A stretch of 64,000 nt of DNA, taken from assembly GCF_000812685.1 (NCBI RefSeq), contig NZ_JWIF01000027.1, positions 1-64,000 on the forward strand. Reading direction: 5' to 3'. Each line of letters begins with the position of its first letter. The first letter of the stretch is position 1. Under the pieces are notes generated by a model. That model was given only the letters and a program-made list of their open reading frames with translations, ran no database searches and was not told where the DNA came from. Positions 1-8,144 of this stretch are shown one piece after another. The translations under genes and the position numbers were made by a program. This DNA comes from Halocynthiibacter namhaensis. Lineage in GTDB: Bacteria > Pseudomonadota > Alphaproteobacteria > Rhodobacterales > Rhodobacteraceae.

Positions 1-236
1 GCGTTGGTGACAGCTATGACAACGCTCTAGCGGAAAGCACAATCGGTCTGTTCAAAACCGAGGTCATCGATTTTATGGGGCCTTGGAAATCTGTTGGACA
101 GATCGAATGGGAAACCCTGAAATGGGTGAACTGGTACAACAAAAAACGCCTACACAGCAAAATCGATTACATCACCCCCCATGAAGCAGAGGAGAACTTC
201 TATGAAGCCTTGAATGCCGCTGAAAAAGCAGCTTAA
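1..236 (+). CDS. IS3-family transposase OrfB, C-terminal part (5' end outside window)
   Basis: The reading frame (codons from base 3) encodes the end of an rve-type DDE integrase core. The segment G-D-S-Y-D-N-A-L-A-E-S carries the third catalytic acidic residue (the E of ALAES). The usual tail follows: F/L-K-T-E-V-I, a W-x-N-W-Y-N segment, R-L-H-S-K and the closing P-H-E-A motif before TAA at 234-236. This is the C-terminal quarter of a roughly 280-residue protein normally made by frameshifting from OrfA. It catalyses cut-and-join transposition of the element. Family assignment is firm; the subgroup (IS3 or IS51-like) is not resolved from this piece. Confidence 0.9.
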   Translation, partial: VGDSYDNALAESTIGLFKTEVIDFMGPWKSVGQIEWETLKWVNWYNKKRLHSKIDYITPHEAEENFYEALNAAEKAA

Positions 237-277
237 TATTTGAACCAACAACTCTCCGGTAAAACCGGGGCGGTTCA
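1..277 (+). mobile_element. Right end of an IS3-family insertion sequence
   Basis: This is the 3' part of an IS3-family element, entering from beyond the left edge of the window. It contains the C-terminus of the OrfB transposase and ends in a terminal inverted repeat, which read from outside starts TGAACCGCCCCGGTTTT (complement of 253-277). IS3 elements typically end in TG...CA, as here. The host sequence resumes at 278. The element lies in the reading frame of an AraC-N-domain-like gene, and its last bases supply that gene's stop codon. The left end and a possible 3-bp target duplication cannot be seen. Confidence 0.85.
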
Positions 278-616
278 ATGTTCGCTATCCCATAGGTACC
301 CATTTCCCGGTTCTAGTATGGCGTTGAACTCTGGATAATCGACGAGCTGACGCCCAACTGTTGTTCCTTGTAGGGCGTAGAATGGTTCCTCGGATCTTCG
401 AATTTCTCGAGTTGTGCGCTCACAGGCGAAAGCATCGACGACCCCACGCCGCAATGCCAGTCCGTTTAACTTAAACGCAGAATGTTCTGAATGAAATCTA
501 GGTGATTCGGGTTTATCGAATGAAAGCTCGTAGGCTGTGCTGGAAATGAGTGTTTTCCACGCTTCAAACTGTAGGTCTTCTGGGTAGTCTTTGGTAGTCC
601 ATTTAAAAAGCATCAA
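275..616 (-). pseudogene. AraC-type N-terminal (ligand-binding-like) domain, truncated by the IS
   Basis: A 113-residue remnant starts at ATG 616. It has the F-E-A-W-K segment, the long beta-rich middle and the L-W-D-S-E motif found in the N-terminal domain of AraC regulators of the 'AraC-binding-like' type. The same features recur in the gene at 6283-6864 (Y-E-A-W-R and I-W-D-S-E). The reading frame is cut just after D-S-E-H, where host DNA gives way to the IS; the TGA stop (275-277) is the first three bases of the IS terminus. The rest of the domain and any HTH are missing, so the gene is almost certainly inactive as a regulator. The start lacks a strong ribosome site. Confidence 0.75.
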
Positions 617-753
617 GTTTCCATTACGCTTGCTCGTTGTGGGAGCCGGCGGTACTTAAAGGTGTTCGTTTGTATGCAAATGACAGGGCTATTGTGGCGT
701 TTTTGTGGTAACCGCTGAAAAAATACTATTTCAATCAGTTACTATACGTCAAT

Positions 754-963
754 TCACATAAAAGAGATGTTGGCGTGGATGGTGTGGAGAAGGGTTACGC
801 CACATGTGATGAGGGTTGCAATCAGAAGAAAAACCCGCACCCATCTGGCCGATATCGTGACAATTGACCTATGAGGCGGCGCAAGTTGATGGTCGCAAAT
901 GGGGCAGTCGCAAAAGGTCTCTGCGACTTCTATTCTGCAAAAATGGCAGGATTGTGTTGCCAT
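754..963 (-). CDS. Small zinc-ribbon-like membrane protein (69 aa)
   Basis: I do not recognise a named family. The start at 963 is chosen over upstream starts because AAAAGGA sits about 6 bases before it. The N-terminal 25 residues hold five cysteines (C-x2-C, then C-x-C-x2-C), suggesting a small metal-binding knuckle. A single hydrophobic segment of about 20 residues follows (residues ~40-60), so the protein is probably a one-TM anchor with a cytoplasmic zinc ribbon. It lies downstream of the secreted-protein gene on the same strand, separated by a hairpin. Function unknown; a regulator or partner of a neighbouring surface protein would be a guess. Confidence 0.55.
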   Translation of the reverse strand: MATQSCHFCRIEVAETFCDCPICDHQLAPPHRSIVTISARWVRVFLLIATLITCGVTLLHTIHANISFM

Positions 964-1044
964 ATGCTGTCCTTTTAATTTGCACACTAAGACGCAATTG
1001 AAATTTGAAATATTTGGCGTCCCAACCAAAGAACACGATCGGTG

Positions 1045-1075
1045 ATTGGGTGGCCTGTATGAGAGGCCACCCAAT
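1045..1075 (-). terminator. Hairpin downstream of the secreted-protein gene
   Basis: Perfect 11-bp inverted repeat ATTGGGTGGCC / GGCCACCCAAT with a 9-base loop, placed 3 bases after the stop codon of the gene ending at 1079. There is no clear T-run, so termination may be partial. Confidence 0.55.
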
Positions 1076-1078
1076 GGT

Positions 1079-1549
1079 TTAGAATGATTCGACTGTCAGC
1101 GTAGCGTTGCACTGGCTGCCGTTATATGTGCCGATCCAAACATCGTATACGCCTTCGGTTTGGGCACCGGACATACGGATTTTTGGGTCAGCATTGCCGT
1201 TGCCATCGTCGTCAAACAGCCACGTGCCCGTTGCAGAGTTTACAAGCAAAACGGAATCACAATCACTGACAACACGGAATTCCAGTTCATAACCAGAAAG
1301 CTGGTTCATGGTGAATGAGAAGTCAGGCTTACCGATTACGTTACCAGTCATTGCTCCAGACCAGTTTGAAGGCCGGATGCCACAGGTTGAGAGGTCATAT
1401 TGACCGCCAGCAACGACACTATAGTTGCGCGGTGTAAATAGATCTTGACCGGATACGGTGACTTTCTGACCCCATGCGCTGGCGTCTGGGCAGGCCAATG
1501 CTGCACCGGTTGTCGCCAAAAATGCGACTGCTGTCAAAAGTAGTTTCAT
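1079..1549 (-). CDS. Secreted beta-sandwich (PPC-like) protein, 156 aa
   Basis: ATG at 1549 is preceded by AGGAGAG, and a Sec signal peptide begins there (K then L-L-L-T-A-V-A-F-L, cleavage after A-L-A near residue 19). The mature part is short, rich in beta-forming residues, and has a D-D-D-G-N-G-N-A-D acidic stretch and a C-terminal Y-D-V-W-I-G-T-Y segment. That pattern is typical of small exported Rhodobacterales proteins often labelled as peptidase-associated C-terminal (PPC-like) domains. Three cysteines in the mature region could form disulfides. No catalytic residues are evident. It is divergent from the autotransporter gene, sharing the 434-bp region between them. The exact role is unknown. 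Confidence 0.7.
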   Translation of the reverse strand: MKLLLTAVAFLATTGAALACPDASAWGQKVTVSGQDLFTPRNYSVVAGGQYDLSTCGIRPSNWSGAMTGNVIGKPDFSFTMNQLSGYELEFRVVSDCDSVLLVNSATGTWLFDDDGNGNADPKIRMSGAQTEGVYDVWIGTYNGSQCNATLTVESF

Positions 1550-1983
1550 ATTCTCTCCTAGGTGTGCGCCGAGTTGGCGATAGACCAAAAATAAGGATGA
1601 TGATGTCGGATTGGTATGCTGGTTTTCGCTCATCCCACTCAGCGAATGGCGTTTGGATGGTACCGCTTGAGGAGATCTCCTGACCGGCGGGTAGGTGGGA
1701 CAGCGGCCAGGAGAAATACGCCCTCCAATGCAACACGACAAAGAGGGATGGGATATCCCTTAGGTCATCGTATTCACTGAAATAAACGGACGTGGCCCTA
1801 GTCACAATGTAAGGCGCCAAAAGGCAACTCAATTTGCAACCGTCATTCCTGCGTCCCGTTGGTCGGGATGTGGTCGTTCAATTTGCATGTCCCGCCAGGT
1901 GGAATGCGTGAACCGGAGGGGTGCGCGACTCGCCTTGCGGTGGTTACCAGTAAAAATTGGTTCCTAAATACCGCAGGGGTGAG
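1550..1983. promoter_or_regulatory. Divergent intergenic region with repeated TCAATTTGCA
   Basis: No convincing gene is seen in these 434 bases, which lie between the divergent secreted-protein and autotransporter genes. The decamer TCAATTTGCA occurs twice in the same orientation, at 1829-1838 and 1878-1887 (49 bases apart), upstream of the autotransporter. It may be a regulator site; this is inference from repetition only. No clear -35/-10 pair is assignable. Confidence 0.3.
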
Positions 1984-4900
1984 ATGATGACTTTTATGTT
2001 TGCGACGACAGGTGTGAATATCAACAATCTGCATATGAATGCGATTGGTGTTAGACTATCCGGCCTGCGTCGCCTGGCGAAATACGCCCTTTCAACGTCG
2101 ATCTTATCCTTGCTTCTAAATGCCCCGGCCTGGGCAACCAACGAATGTGGTTTAGACACGCCAGGGGCAACAACCTTGACTTGTCCGGGGGGGACATTCA
2201 CCACTCTACCCGGGGGTCAGGACTCGATGGTCAGCTACTTAAGTGCTGATGATCTAACACTTGATTTCAATTCAGCAACCGCGTTTACTCCCACTGCTTT
2301 TACCGATGCAGGTGTGAAGATAAGGAATGGGGATGGCAATGTTACAATTAATGCCCTAAACGGCCTCTCTGTATCCGGGGCGACCAAAGGCATAGCGTTG
2401 ATTCATACGGGCCCAACCGGTAACGCTGCAATCAATGTAGATGGCGCAATCATAACAACGATTCGCAGGATAAATGGACTTTCCCCAGGAAATTCAAATG
2501 GATATGGTTTAGGTATTATCATTACAGATACCTCAAATGCCGATGGTGCGATCAGCCTAAGCAATAGCAGAATTTCGCTTAATGGTGCGGCAAACAGTGT
2601 TGGCGCACTTGTTGAGAACCGAAGTGCCACTGGCAATGCACATGTTGCCTTTAATAATGTGACCTACACATCTACCGGCGTGGCCAGTACGGCCCTAAAT
2701 AGTCTTATCCGAAACGTAAACAGTACAGGTGATGCGACTGCTGTGCTAAACGGTGGTTCCATCACGACACAGGCTGGGATTAATGGCTTTGCAGCTGGTG
2801 GTGCCCTCGCGCATAACTTGGGTCTAGGCGATGCGACGATTACCGCGAACAACACGGTGGTGAATGTCCTTGGGTCACAAGTAAATGGCCTGCCTGGCGT
2901 TGACTCTAAGTATAGTTCGCCAATTGGCATTGCGGCGGTTATCGGGAATGCTTTCTTTCCTAACATACCTCAAAACACGGGCAGTACTGGCACCGCAACG
3001 GCTATTGTAAATCACAGCACTGTTAATCTTGGGCCTACGGCGACTTCAAATGGGGTTGCCGCGGTAAATTGGGCGAATGGTGGATCAGCTGCGACAGTGA
3101 CCAATACGCATATTACCACGACCGGCCTCAATTCCAATGGGATTGTAGCATCGACGCAAAGGAATAATGCGAATAACAGTAATGCCGTTGCAACAATGAT
3201 CGGGGGCTCTGTCACCACCGGTAGTCGCCTTGATCCTTTGTTGGGTTATAATTCTGCGGGTGTCGCTGGCTATAGTCAGGGGGCGGGGAATGGCGAAGTC
3301 CATGTGATGGAATATGTGGATGGAGGTGGGACAGCACACGGTGCTGTCGTCACATCCAATGCCGACGGATCTTCGGCAGTGGCAACTCGTTCCCGCGGGG
3401 CAACAATCGTGACTGTCCAGGGTGAGGACACGGTCCTGACGGCCTTTGGCTTTGATTCGTCTGGCATTTTGTCCACTCAAAATGCCAGCGGCGCGGGATC
3501 TACCTTTGCGGTTACTGTTGGCACTGGTGTGGAGGTATATGGTGGTGCCGGGGCTGGATCGGCCGGCATTAGAATCAAAAGCCAAACAGGCAATACAGGC
3601 ACCATAGACATCGCGCAGGGCGCATTGATTGATGGTTCAACCGGTGCGCATGGGATTTGGGATGAAGAGGGTGACGCGACTGTTACCAGTTACGGTGAGG
3701 TACGACAGGGGATCGCAACCTTTGGCGGCGTGGACGTTGTAAACCTACTTGAACACAGCTTGACCACAGGTGGTTCGGGTGTACCTGGTGTTGATACCGG
3801 GGAAGGCAACGACACTGTAAATGTTAAAAGTTTCGACCCGCTCGCGGTTGCGACCGTTGAAGATGGCATCATTACAGGCTTGGGTGATGATATTGTAAAT
3901 ATACTAGACGGTAGCGACGTCTCAGGGCCCGCAAATGGTGACGGTATAAATACAGGCGCTGGCAACGATCAGGTTTATGTTCGCAGTGTGGACCCTTCGA
4001 TGTTTGCTGATATTTCGCAAGGCATCGCAACGGAAGATGGCGATGATATTGTACGCATAGAACAAAATAGCCGTGTCACAGGCGGTTTGAATACCGGCGA
4101 CGGCAACGATAACGTTTTTGTCGGCACTGGAGCTACTGCCGTGGCTACGTCTGCGGTTGCGTCACTTGCGGGCGGAATTGATACGGAAGATGGTGATGAC
4201 ACTGTCCGATTGGCCAATGGCAGTGTTGTCACGGGCGGTTTACGTACGGGTACGGGCGACGATATTTTCAGCATTGGATCCAGTTCCACCACTGTGCACA
4301 CCGGCTTGGCCAGCTTGACCGGCGGGATTGATGCTGGTGACGGCGACGATGTTGGTGAATTGCGCGATAGCAGTGTCGTCACTGGCGATATTGAAATGAG
4401 CGGGGGCAATGATGCCCTGACCATCACGAGTGGCGCGGATATTACGGGTGTCACTTTGATTGATGGTGGGGGCAACGCGGCTTTCAATGACGGTGAAGAA
4501 GATATCCTACACCTTGTGGGTAATTTGCAAACCCGCAGATTTCAAGGTTCTGATTTAACCAATTGGGAAACAGTTAACCTGGCGAACAATGCTGATATCA
4601 CGTTTCACGGCGCAGATCTTGTGACTGGTTCTGGTGCAGGAACTGGGTTCCACAATGAAAATGCTGGTTTGGTTGTACAAAGTGGATCGTTCGCACGTTT
4701 TGACGGGGATTTCACAGTCGACGGCGATCTCACCAACAGAGGGACCGTGGACCTAAGGCCTGATGCGGCACTAGGGACAACGCTTAATGTCACAGGGGAT
4801 TACACCGGTGGTTCTGGATCAACCTTGTTAATGGATGTGTTCCTTCAAGATGGTCTCACTGACAATAACCTTTCAACTGATATTGGCATCAGTGATCATC

Positions 4901-6222
4901 TGATTGTTGCAGGAAATGGATCTGGATCTACTGTCGTGGATTTCAACAATATCGGCGGCCCTGGCGCTTTAACAGATCTGAACAGCAACGGCGTTGTCGA
5001 CAACAACGAGGGTATTCTTTTTGCCCAGGTTCAAGGTGGGACTTCAACCGCCAATTTGTTTACGCTTGGCACGCTTTCTGGCACGACCATTGGCGCATTC
5101 ACCTATGATCTTGTGGCCTTTGACCCTCTCACTTCAGCCAGCGGATCTTGGGATTATGTTCTGGCCAATCGGTTCTCAAATATATCAGAGCCGTATGAAG
5201 TATACCCACGCGCTGTGATGTTTACGATGCCAACCTTGCACCAACGCGTAGGCAATCGCCACTGGGATGGGCTGCAACCTGAACTGCCACCAGAAATCTT
5301 CTGTAAGGATCCCGAGCAAAACTACCGCTGTACGATCACGGAAGAACAGGCCTCTTATTATGGTGAAGAGAAACTGATCGAAGAAAACAGTGCCTGGGTG
5401 CGGATCGTTGGCAGCCACGCCCGTATTGCACCCACGCTCTCAACCACTGGCTTGGTCAACTACAACATTGAAACTGTCGAAATTCAGGCCGGTATTGACC
5501 GCTTGTTGCGTGAAAGTGATGAGGGCAACAAATGGATTGGTGGCTTGAACGCACAGATCAGCACAGCTGGTGTCACGGGGAATGATCCAAGTGGCGATGC
5601 GTCGATGAAAGCGACTGGTTTGGGCATTGGCGCCACCTTGACTTACTATAAGCCAAACGGATTCTATACTGACATCCAGGCCCGCCTCATGGCGGTTAGT
5701 ACCGATTTTTCTTCCACTTCCGGCAGCTACGATAATGCCCGCGCTGTTGTTGCGTCTGCCTCTGTTGAGGTTGGTCGTAAATATGAATTCGGTGATGGCT
5801 GGCGTGTAGTGCCCCAAGCGCAGCTGACTTATACCCAAGCGCGTTTCCGTAGTTTTGTTGACACGGTCGGCACAGTCGTAGAACCAGATAACGCTGAATC
5901 GCTGAAACTGCGTGTTGGGGTTAACCTTGGACGTGAACGCAATTGGATCGCTGATAATGGCACCGTCCGTCGTCTTGAAGTTGAAGCAGGCCTCAATCTG
6001 CATAAAGAACTTGCCGGACGTACACGTGTGAATGTTTCAGGCACGCCGCTTTACAACGAAGAAGAAAGCGCCACTGTTGAAGTCACACTGGGTGCGACTT
6101 ATAACTGGAACGACGATCGGAATTCAGTTTACGGGGAGGTCGGTGTCTCAACAGGCCTGCGTAATCTTGGCCGCAGTCGTCGGATCTCAGGTACAATCGG
6201 GTACCGCCGCAAGTGGGATTGA
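1984..6222 (+). CDS. Autotransporter (type Va) with RTX-like acidic repeats in the passenger, 1,412 aa
   Basis: The start is ATG 1984 (or the adjacent ATG 1987), just after AGGGG; an earlier TTG at 1957 is less likely. The protein has a long signal region ending near A-P-A-W-A. A beta-helical passenger rich in N, G, T and A follows. A central block (roughly residues 570-830) carries at least seven acidic turns of the form G-D/E-G-N/D-D-x-V. These resemble calcium-binding RTX nonapeptides but are spaced about 30-60 residues apart. After a passenger-end segment (~870-1,080) comes an autotransporter beta-barrel of about 300 residues, ending in aromatic strands (last residues R-K-W-D). It should be inserted in the outer membrane, displaying or releasing the passenger. 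It is monocistronic and closed by a strong hairpin. The passenger's target is unknown. Confidence 0.88.
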   Translation: MMTFMFATTGVNINNLHMNAIGVRLSGLRRLAKYALSTSILSLLLNAPAWATNECGLDTPGATTLTCPGGTFTTLPGGQDSMVSYLSADDLTLDFNSATAFTPTAFTDAGVKIRNGDGNVTINALNGLSVSGATKGIALIHTGPTGNAAINVDGAIITTIRRINGLSPGNSNGYGLGIIITDTSNADGAISLSNSRISLNGAANSVGALVENRSATGNAHVAFNNVTYTSTGVASTALNSLIRNVNSTGDATAVLNGGSITTQAGINGFAAGGALAHNLGLGDATITANNTVVNVLGSQVNGLPGVDSKYSSPIGIAAVIGNAFFPNIPQNTGSTGTATAIVNHSTVNLGPTATSNGVAAVNWANGGSAATVTNTHITTTGLNSNGIVASTQRNNANNSNAVATMIGGSVTTGSRLDPLLGYNSAGVAGYSQGAGNGEVHVMEYVDGGGTAHGAVVTSNADGSSAVATRSRGATIVTVQGEDTVLTAFGFDSSGILSTQNASGAGSTFAVTVGTGVEVYGGAGAGSAGIRIKSQTGNTGTIDIAQGALIDGSTGAHGIWDEEGDATVTSYGEVRQGIATFGGVDVVNLLEHSLTTGGSGVPGVDTGEGNDTVNVKSFDPLAVATVEDGIITGLGDDIVNILDGSDVSGPANGDGINTGAGNDQVYVRSVDPSMFADISQGIATEDGDDIVRIEQNSRVTGGLNTGDGNDNVFVGTGATAVATSAVASLAGGIDTEDGDDTVRLANGSVVTGGLRTGTGDDIFSIGSSSTTVHTGLASLTGGIDAGDGDDVGELRDSSVVTGDIEMSGGNDALTITSGADITGVTLIDGGGNAAFNDGEEDILHLVGNLQTRRFQGSDLTNWETVNLANNADITFHGADLVTGSGAGTGFHNENAGLVVQSGSFARFDGDFTVDGDLTNRGTVDLRPDAALGTTLNVTGDYTGGSGSTLLMDVFLQDGLTDNNLSTDIGISDHLIVAGNGSGSTVVDFNNIGGPGALTDLNSNGVVDNNEGILFAQVQGGTSTANLFTLGTLSGTTIGAFTYDLVAFDPLTSASGSWDYVLANRFSNISEPYEVYPRAVMFTMPTLHQRVGNRHWDGLQPELPPEIFCKDPEQNYRCTITEEQASYYGEEKLIEENSAWVRIVGSHARIAPTLSTTGLVNYNIETVEIQAGIDRLLRESDEGNKWIGGLNAQISTAGVTGNDPSGDASMKATGLGIGATLTYYKPNGFYTDIQARLMAVSTDFSSTSGSYDNARAVVASASVEVGRKYEFGDGWRVVPQAQLTYTQARFRSFVDTVGTVVEPDNAESLKLRVGVNLGRERNWIADNGTVRRLEVEAGLNLHKELAGRTRVNVSGTPLYNEEESATVEVTLGATYNWNDDRNSVYGEVGVSTGLRNLGRSRRISGTIGYRRKWD

Positions 6223-6225
6223 TTT

Positions 6226-6277
6226 AAAAATCCGTTTAGCTTAGCAATACGATGTTTTACGAGCTAAACGGATTTTT
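6226..6277. terminator. Perfect 16-bp bidirectional terminator hairpin
   Basis: Arms AAAAATCCGTTTAGCT (6226-6241) and AGCTAAACGGATTTTT (6262-6277) are fully complementary with a 20-base loop. The arm ends in A5/T5, so it can work in both directions. It begins 4 bases after the autotransporter stop and ends 6 bases before the next ATG. Confidence 0.85.
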
Positions 6278-6282
6278 ATGGA

Positions 6283-6864
6283 ATGTATCATTGGACCAGT
6301 CATGGGTTATCAGCCTCGCACGCCTATGAAGCTTGGCGTGACCAGCTTTCAAATTCATCGGTGCCTTGGCATTTGAATTCACAGGGTGAAGATCCGTTTT
6401 CTATCAATTATGCTGCGCAAAAAATCGGAAAACTTGCAATAACCCATTGCAAGTTTTCTGCATGTTCAGGGTACCGAAATAAGACGGATATTTACCAATC
6501 AGCCGATGCGCTTTATTGTATTCAATTTATGGTGGGTGGCCGCGAGAACGTGGCTTATGACGACAACAGAGATATCCTGTTGCCAAGCGACGCCTATATT
6601 TGGGACAGCGAAAAAGAGTTCACCTTTTGCACCAAGGGCAAGGTCAAGAGCTTCTCCTTGAGTATTCCTAGGGCTTCTTTTTTCTCAAGGGGTAAGCCCG
6701 GCGTACCGATGGTGCGCAAGATCGATTTCGAGAAGGGGATGGGTGCCCTGTTGTTTCAAACGGTTTTATCGACCTTCAACAATGGGCATGCATTTTCTCA
6801 GGGTGACAGCGACGTTGTGGAACGCGCAATTATTAAGTTGGCCACCATTGCATTCCACGCATAG
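6283..6864 (+). CDS. Stand-alone AraC-type N-terminal domain protein lacking an HTH, 193 aa
   Basis: The sequence matches the N-terminal ligand-sensing/dimerisation half of AraC regulators of the 'AraC-binding-like' type: Y-E-A-W-R near residue 18, a beta-rich core, and D-A-Y-I-W-D-S-E near residue 110. AraC proteins of this type are normally 300-330 residues with two C-terminal HTH motifs. Here the frame stops at the inter-domain helix (A-I-I-K-L-A-T-I-A-F), and no HTH is found in any frame over the next 220 bases. Either the gene is 3'-truncated or it makes a free sensor domain. It is the intact counterpart of the IS-interrupted remnant at 275-616; the two flank the autotransporter locus. 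A ribosome site is weak because the ATG follows the terminator directly. Confidence 0.6.
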   Translation: MYHWTSHGLSASHAYEAWRDQLSNSSVPWHLNSQGEDPFSINYAAQKIGKLAITHCKFSACSGYRNKTDIYQSADALYCIQFMVGGRENVAYDDNRDILLPSDAYIWDSEKEFTFCTKGKVKSFSLSIPRASFFSRGKPGVPMVRKIDFEKGMGALLFQTVLSTFNNGHAFSQGDSDVVERAIIKLATIAFHA

Positions 6865-7143
6865 ATTGGCCCGCTTACTGATTGGGGTGGTTCAAGGGCC
6901 GCGTTTATTAGCAGCGGTTCCCTAAACATAACACATCCCATCAGACCCTGATCATACAAGCTGATATACCAACACCCGAACGCATTTGGCCGGCCCCCGT
7001 CAAAATGCACTCTTTTTGCACTCAGCGTCAATTTTTTCTGCAGTGTCGCGCAATAATGATTTTTAGATAATTGCTATCAATGGTCTAGGTTGGGACATAA
7101 CGACGGGGATTGTCGGTTGGGAAAAATACAGCGAAATGATCAA

Positions 7144-7872
7144 ATGCAGCCAGGAGTGTCCTCGCAAGAGCGAGTCCTCGCAGCATTGCAATCGGTCGTG
7201 TCACGCGGGGCGGCTACGTTAACGCAGGTCACAGATGAACTTCAGATCCCGCGCAGCTCATCACATCGGGCGATGCAGGCACTTATTGACTTTGGTTGGG
7301 TCAGTAAGCGATCTGGTGATCAAGCCTATGTTTTATCCTGTCGGTTCGCAGACCAAGTTGGAGTCTCAGGTTTTGGTATGCATGCGGCCGAATCTTTTCG
7401 GCCAGTTATGGCGGACCTGCGCGAGCGCGAATACTTACATTCAGAAGTGGCGCTGCCAGACCCTGCGGGGCGCATGCGTGTGATCGAAAGTACATCAAAA
7501 GAAGCATATGCACGTGGCGAAGCTTGCAAGTTAGCACGCATTGTTGCCAACACTGTTCCGGAAATCTACGAACACTGCAATTCAGTGCAGGAGGCCGCCC
7601 GTCGCCTTTCTTCTTGGGCAGTACCAAGTCGGGAAAAGGCGCCGGTAATCGGAACGCCAATCTCATGTTCCGGGGCGCATATCGTGGGTAATGCTGCTTG
7701 TATTTCTTTTAGAACTGAGCGGTCTGAGGTGGGGGTCTGGACGATTTGGCCTGTGCGTAACTTTAGCAATTCAGTGACACAGTTAGAACGTATTGTTGGC
7801 CACTTTCGAAATGATGAAGTATTTGATTTTCCACGGGAAATCGACCTATTCTATACCGGAGATATCCAATGA
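7144..7872 (+). CDS. IclR-like HTH transcriptional regulator, 242 aa
   Basis: The N-terminus has a winged HTH typical of IclR proteins: a helix rich in V-L-A-A-L, then L-T-Q-V-T-D-E-L-Q-I-P-R-S-S-S-H-R-A-M as recognition helix, then the wing with G-W-V. The rest (about 170 residues) fits the IclR effector domain in length, but its C-terminal motif (I-S-C-S-G-A-H) is divergent, so the ligand cannot be guessed. ATG 7144 is used; an in-frame TTG at 7090 would add 18 residues, and neither has a good ribosome site. Its stop overlaps the start of the 57-aa membrane peptide (ATGA), so it probably heads the envelope cluster 7144-10712 and may regulate it. Confidence 0.7.
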   Translation: MQPGVSSQERVLAALQSVVSRGAATLTQVTDELQIPRSSSHRAMQALIDFGWVSKRSGDQAYVLSCRFADQVGVSGFGMHAAESFRPVMADLREREYLHSEVALPDPAGRMRVIESTSKEAYARGEACKLARIVANTVPEIYEHCNSVQEAARRLSSWAVPSREKAPVIGTPISCSGAHIVGNAACISFRTERSEVGVWTIWPVRNFSNSVTQLERIVGHFRNDEVFDFPREIDLFYTGDIQ

Positions 7873-8042
7873 GTTTATCTGCCCCATCTGCCGTCCTGTT
7901 CTTACTATCGCTCGCTTTTGCAGTGGTTGCGCTGCTTAAGTTTTACGGCGTGCATGTTCCACAAATACCATTGTCCGTTATGTGGTGTTTCGCGATTGCA
8001 TACGGGATCCTTTTCGTTGGGGTCGTGTCCCGGGGTTTATGA
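7869..8042 (+). CDS. 57-aa two-helix membrane peptide
   Basis: ATG at 7869 overlaps the regulator's TGA. The product is almost entirely two hydrophobic helices (residues ~6-23 and ~36-54) separated by a short K-F-Y-G-V-H-V-P-Q loop, ending S-R-G-L before TGA 8040-8042. The tight translational coupling and membrane character argue for a real gene, although I recognise no family. It could sense or anchor for the neighbouring envelope proteins; that is inference from position. Confidence 0.6.
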   Translation: MSLSAPSAVLFLLSLAFAVVALLKFYGVHVPQIPLSVMWCFAIAYGILFVGVVSRGL

Positions 8043-8144
8043 CCTTTGGGGGCGGCGATCCCACTCATCGGGATGGGGTGACGCATCTGATTGCGTGCCA
8101 ATAGCGAACCGTCGCAAGCTAAAAATATGAGATTTGGGGACAAA

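Noticed and set aside
1107-1683. Plus-strand open frames opposite the secreted-protein gene
   Set aside because: They have no ribosome sites and no recognisable protein; they mirror the coding constraint of the minus-strand gene.
3780-4420. Acidic repeats as evidence of a type I-secreted RTX toxin
   Set aside because: The protein ends in an autotransporter barrel and starts with a signal peptide, so it is a type V protein; the repeats are part of the passenger.
7918-8130. 70-residue plus-strand frame overlapping the 57-aa membrane peptide
   Set aside because: It is rich in Cys, Ser and His without a fold pattern and lacks a ribosome site; the overlapping two-helix peptide is coupled to the regulator instead.
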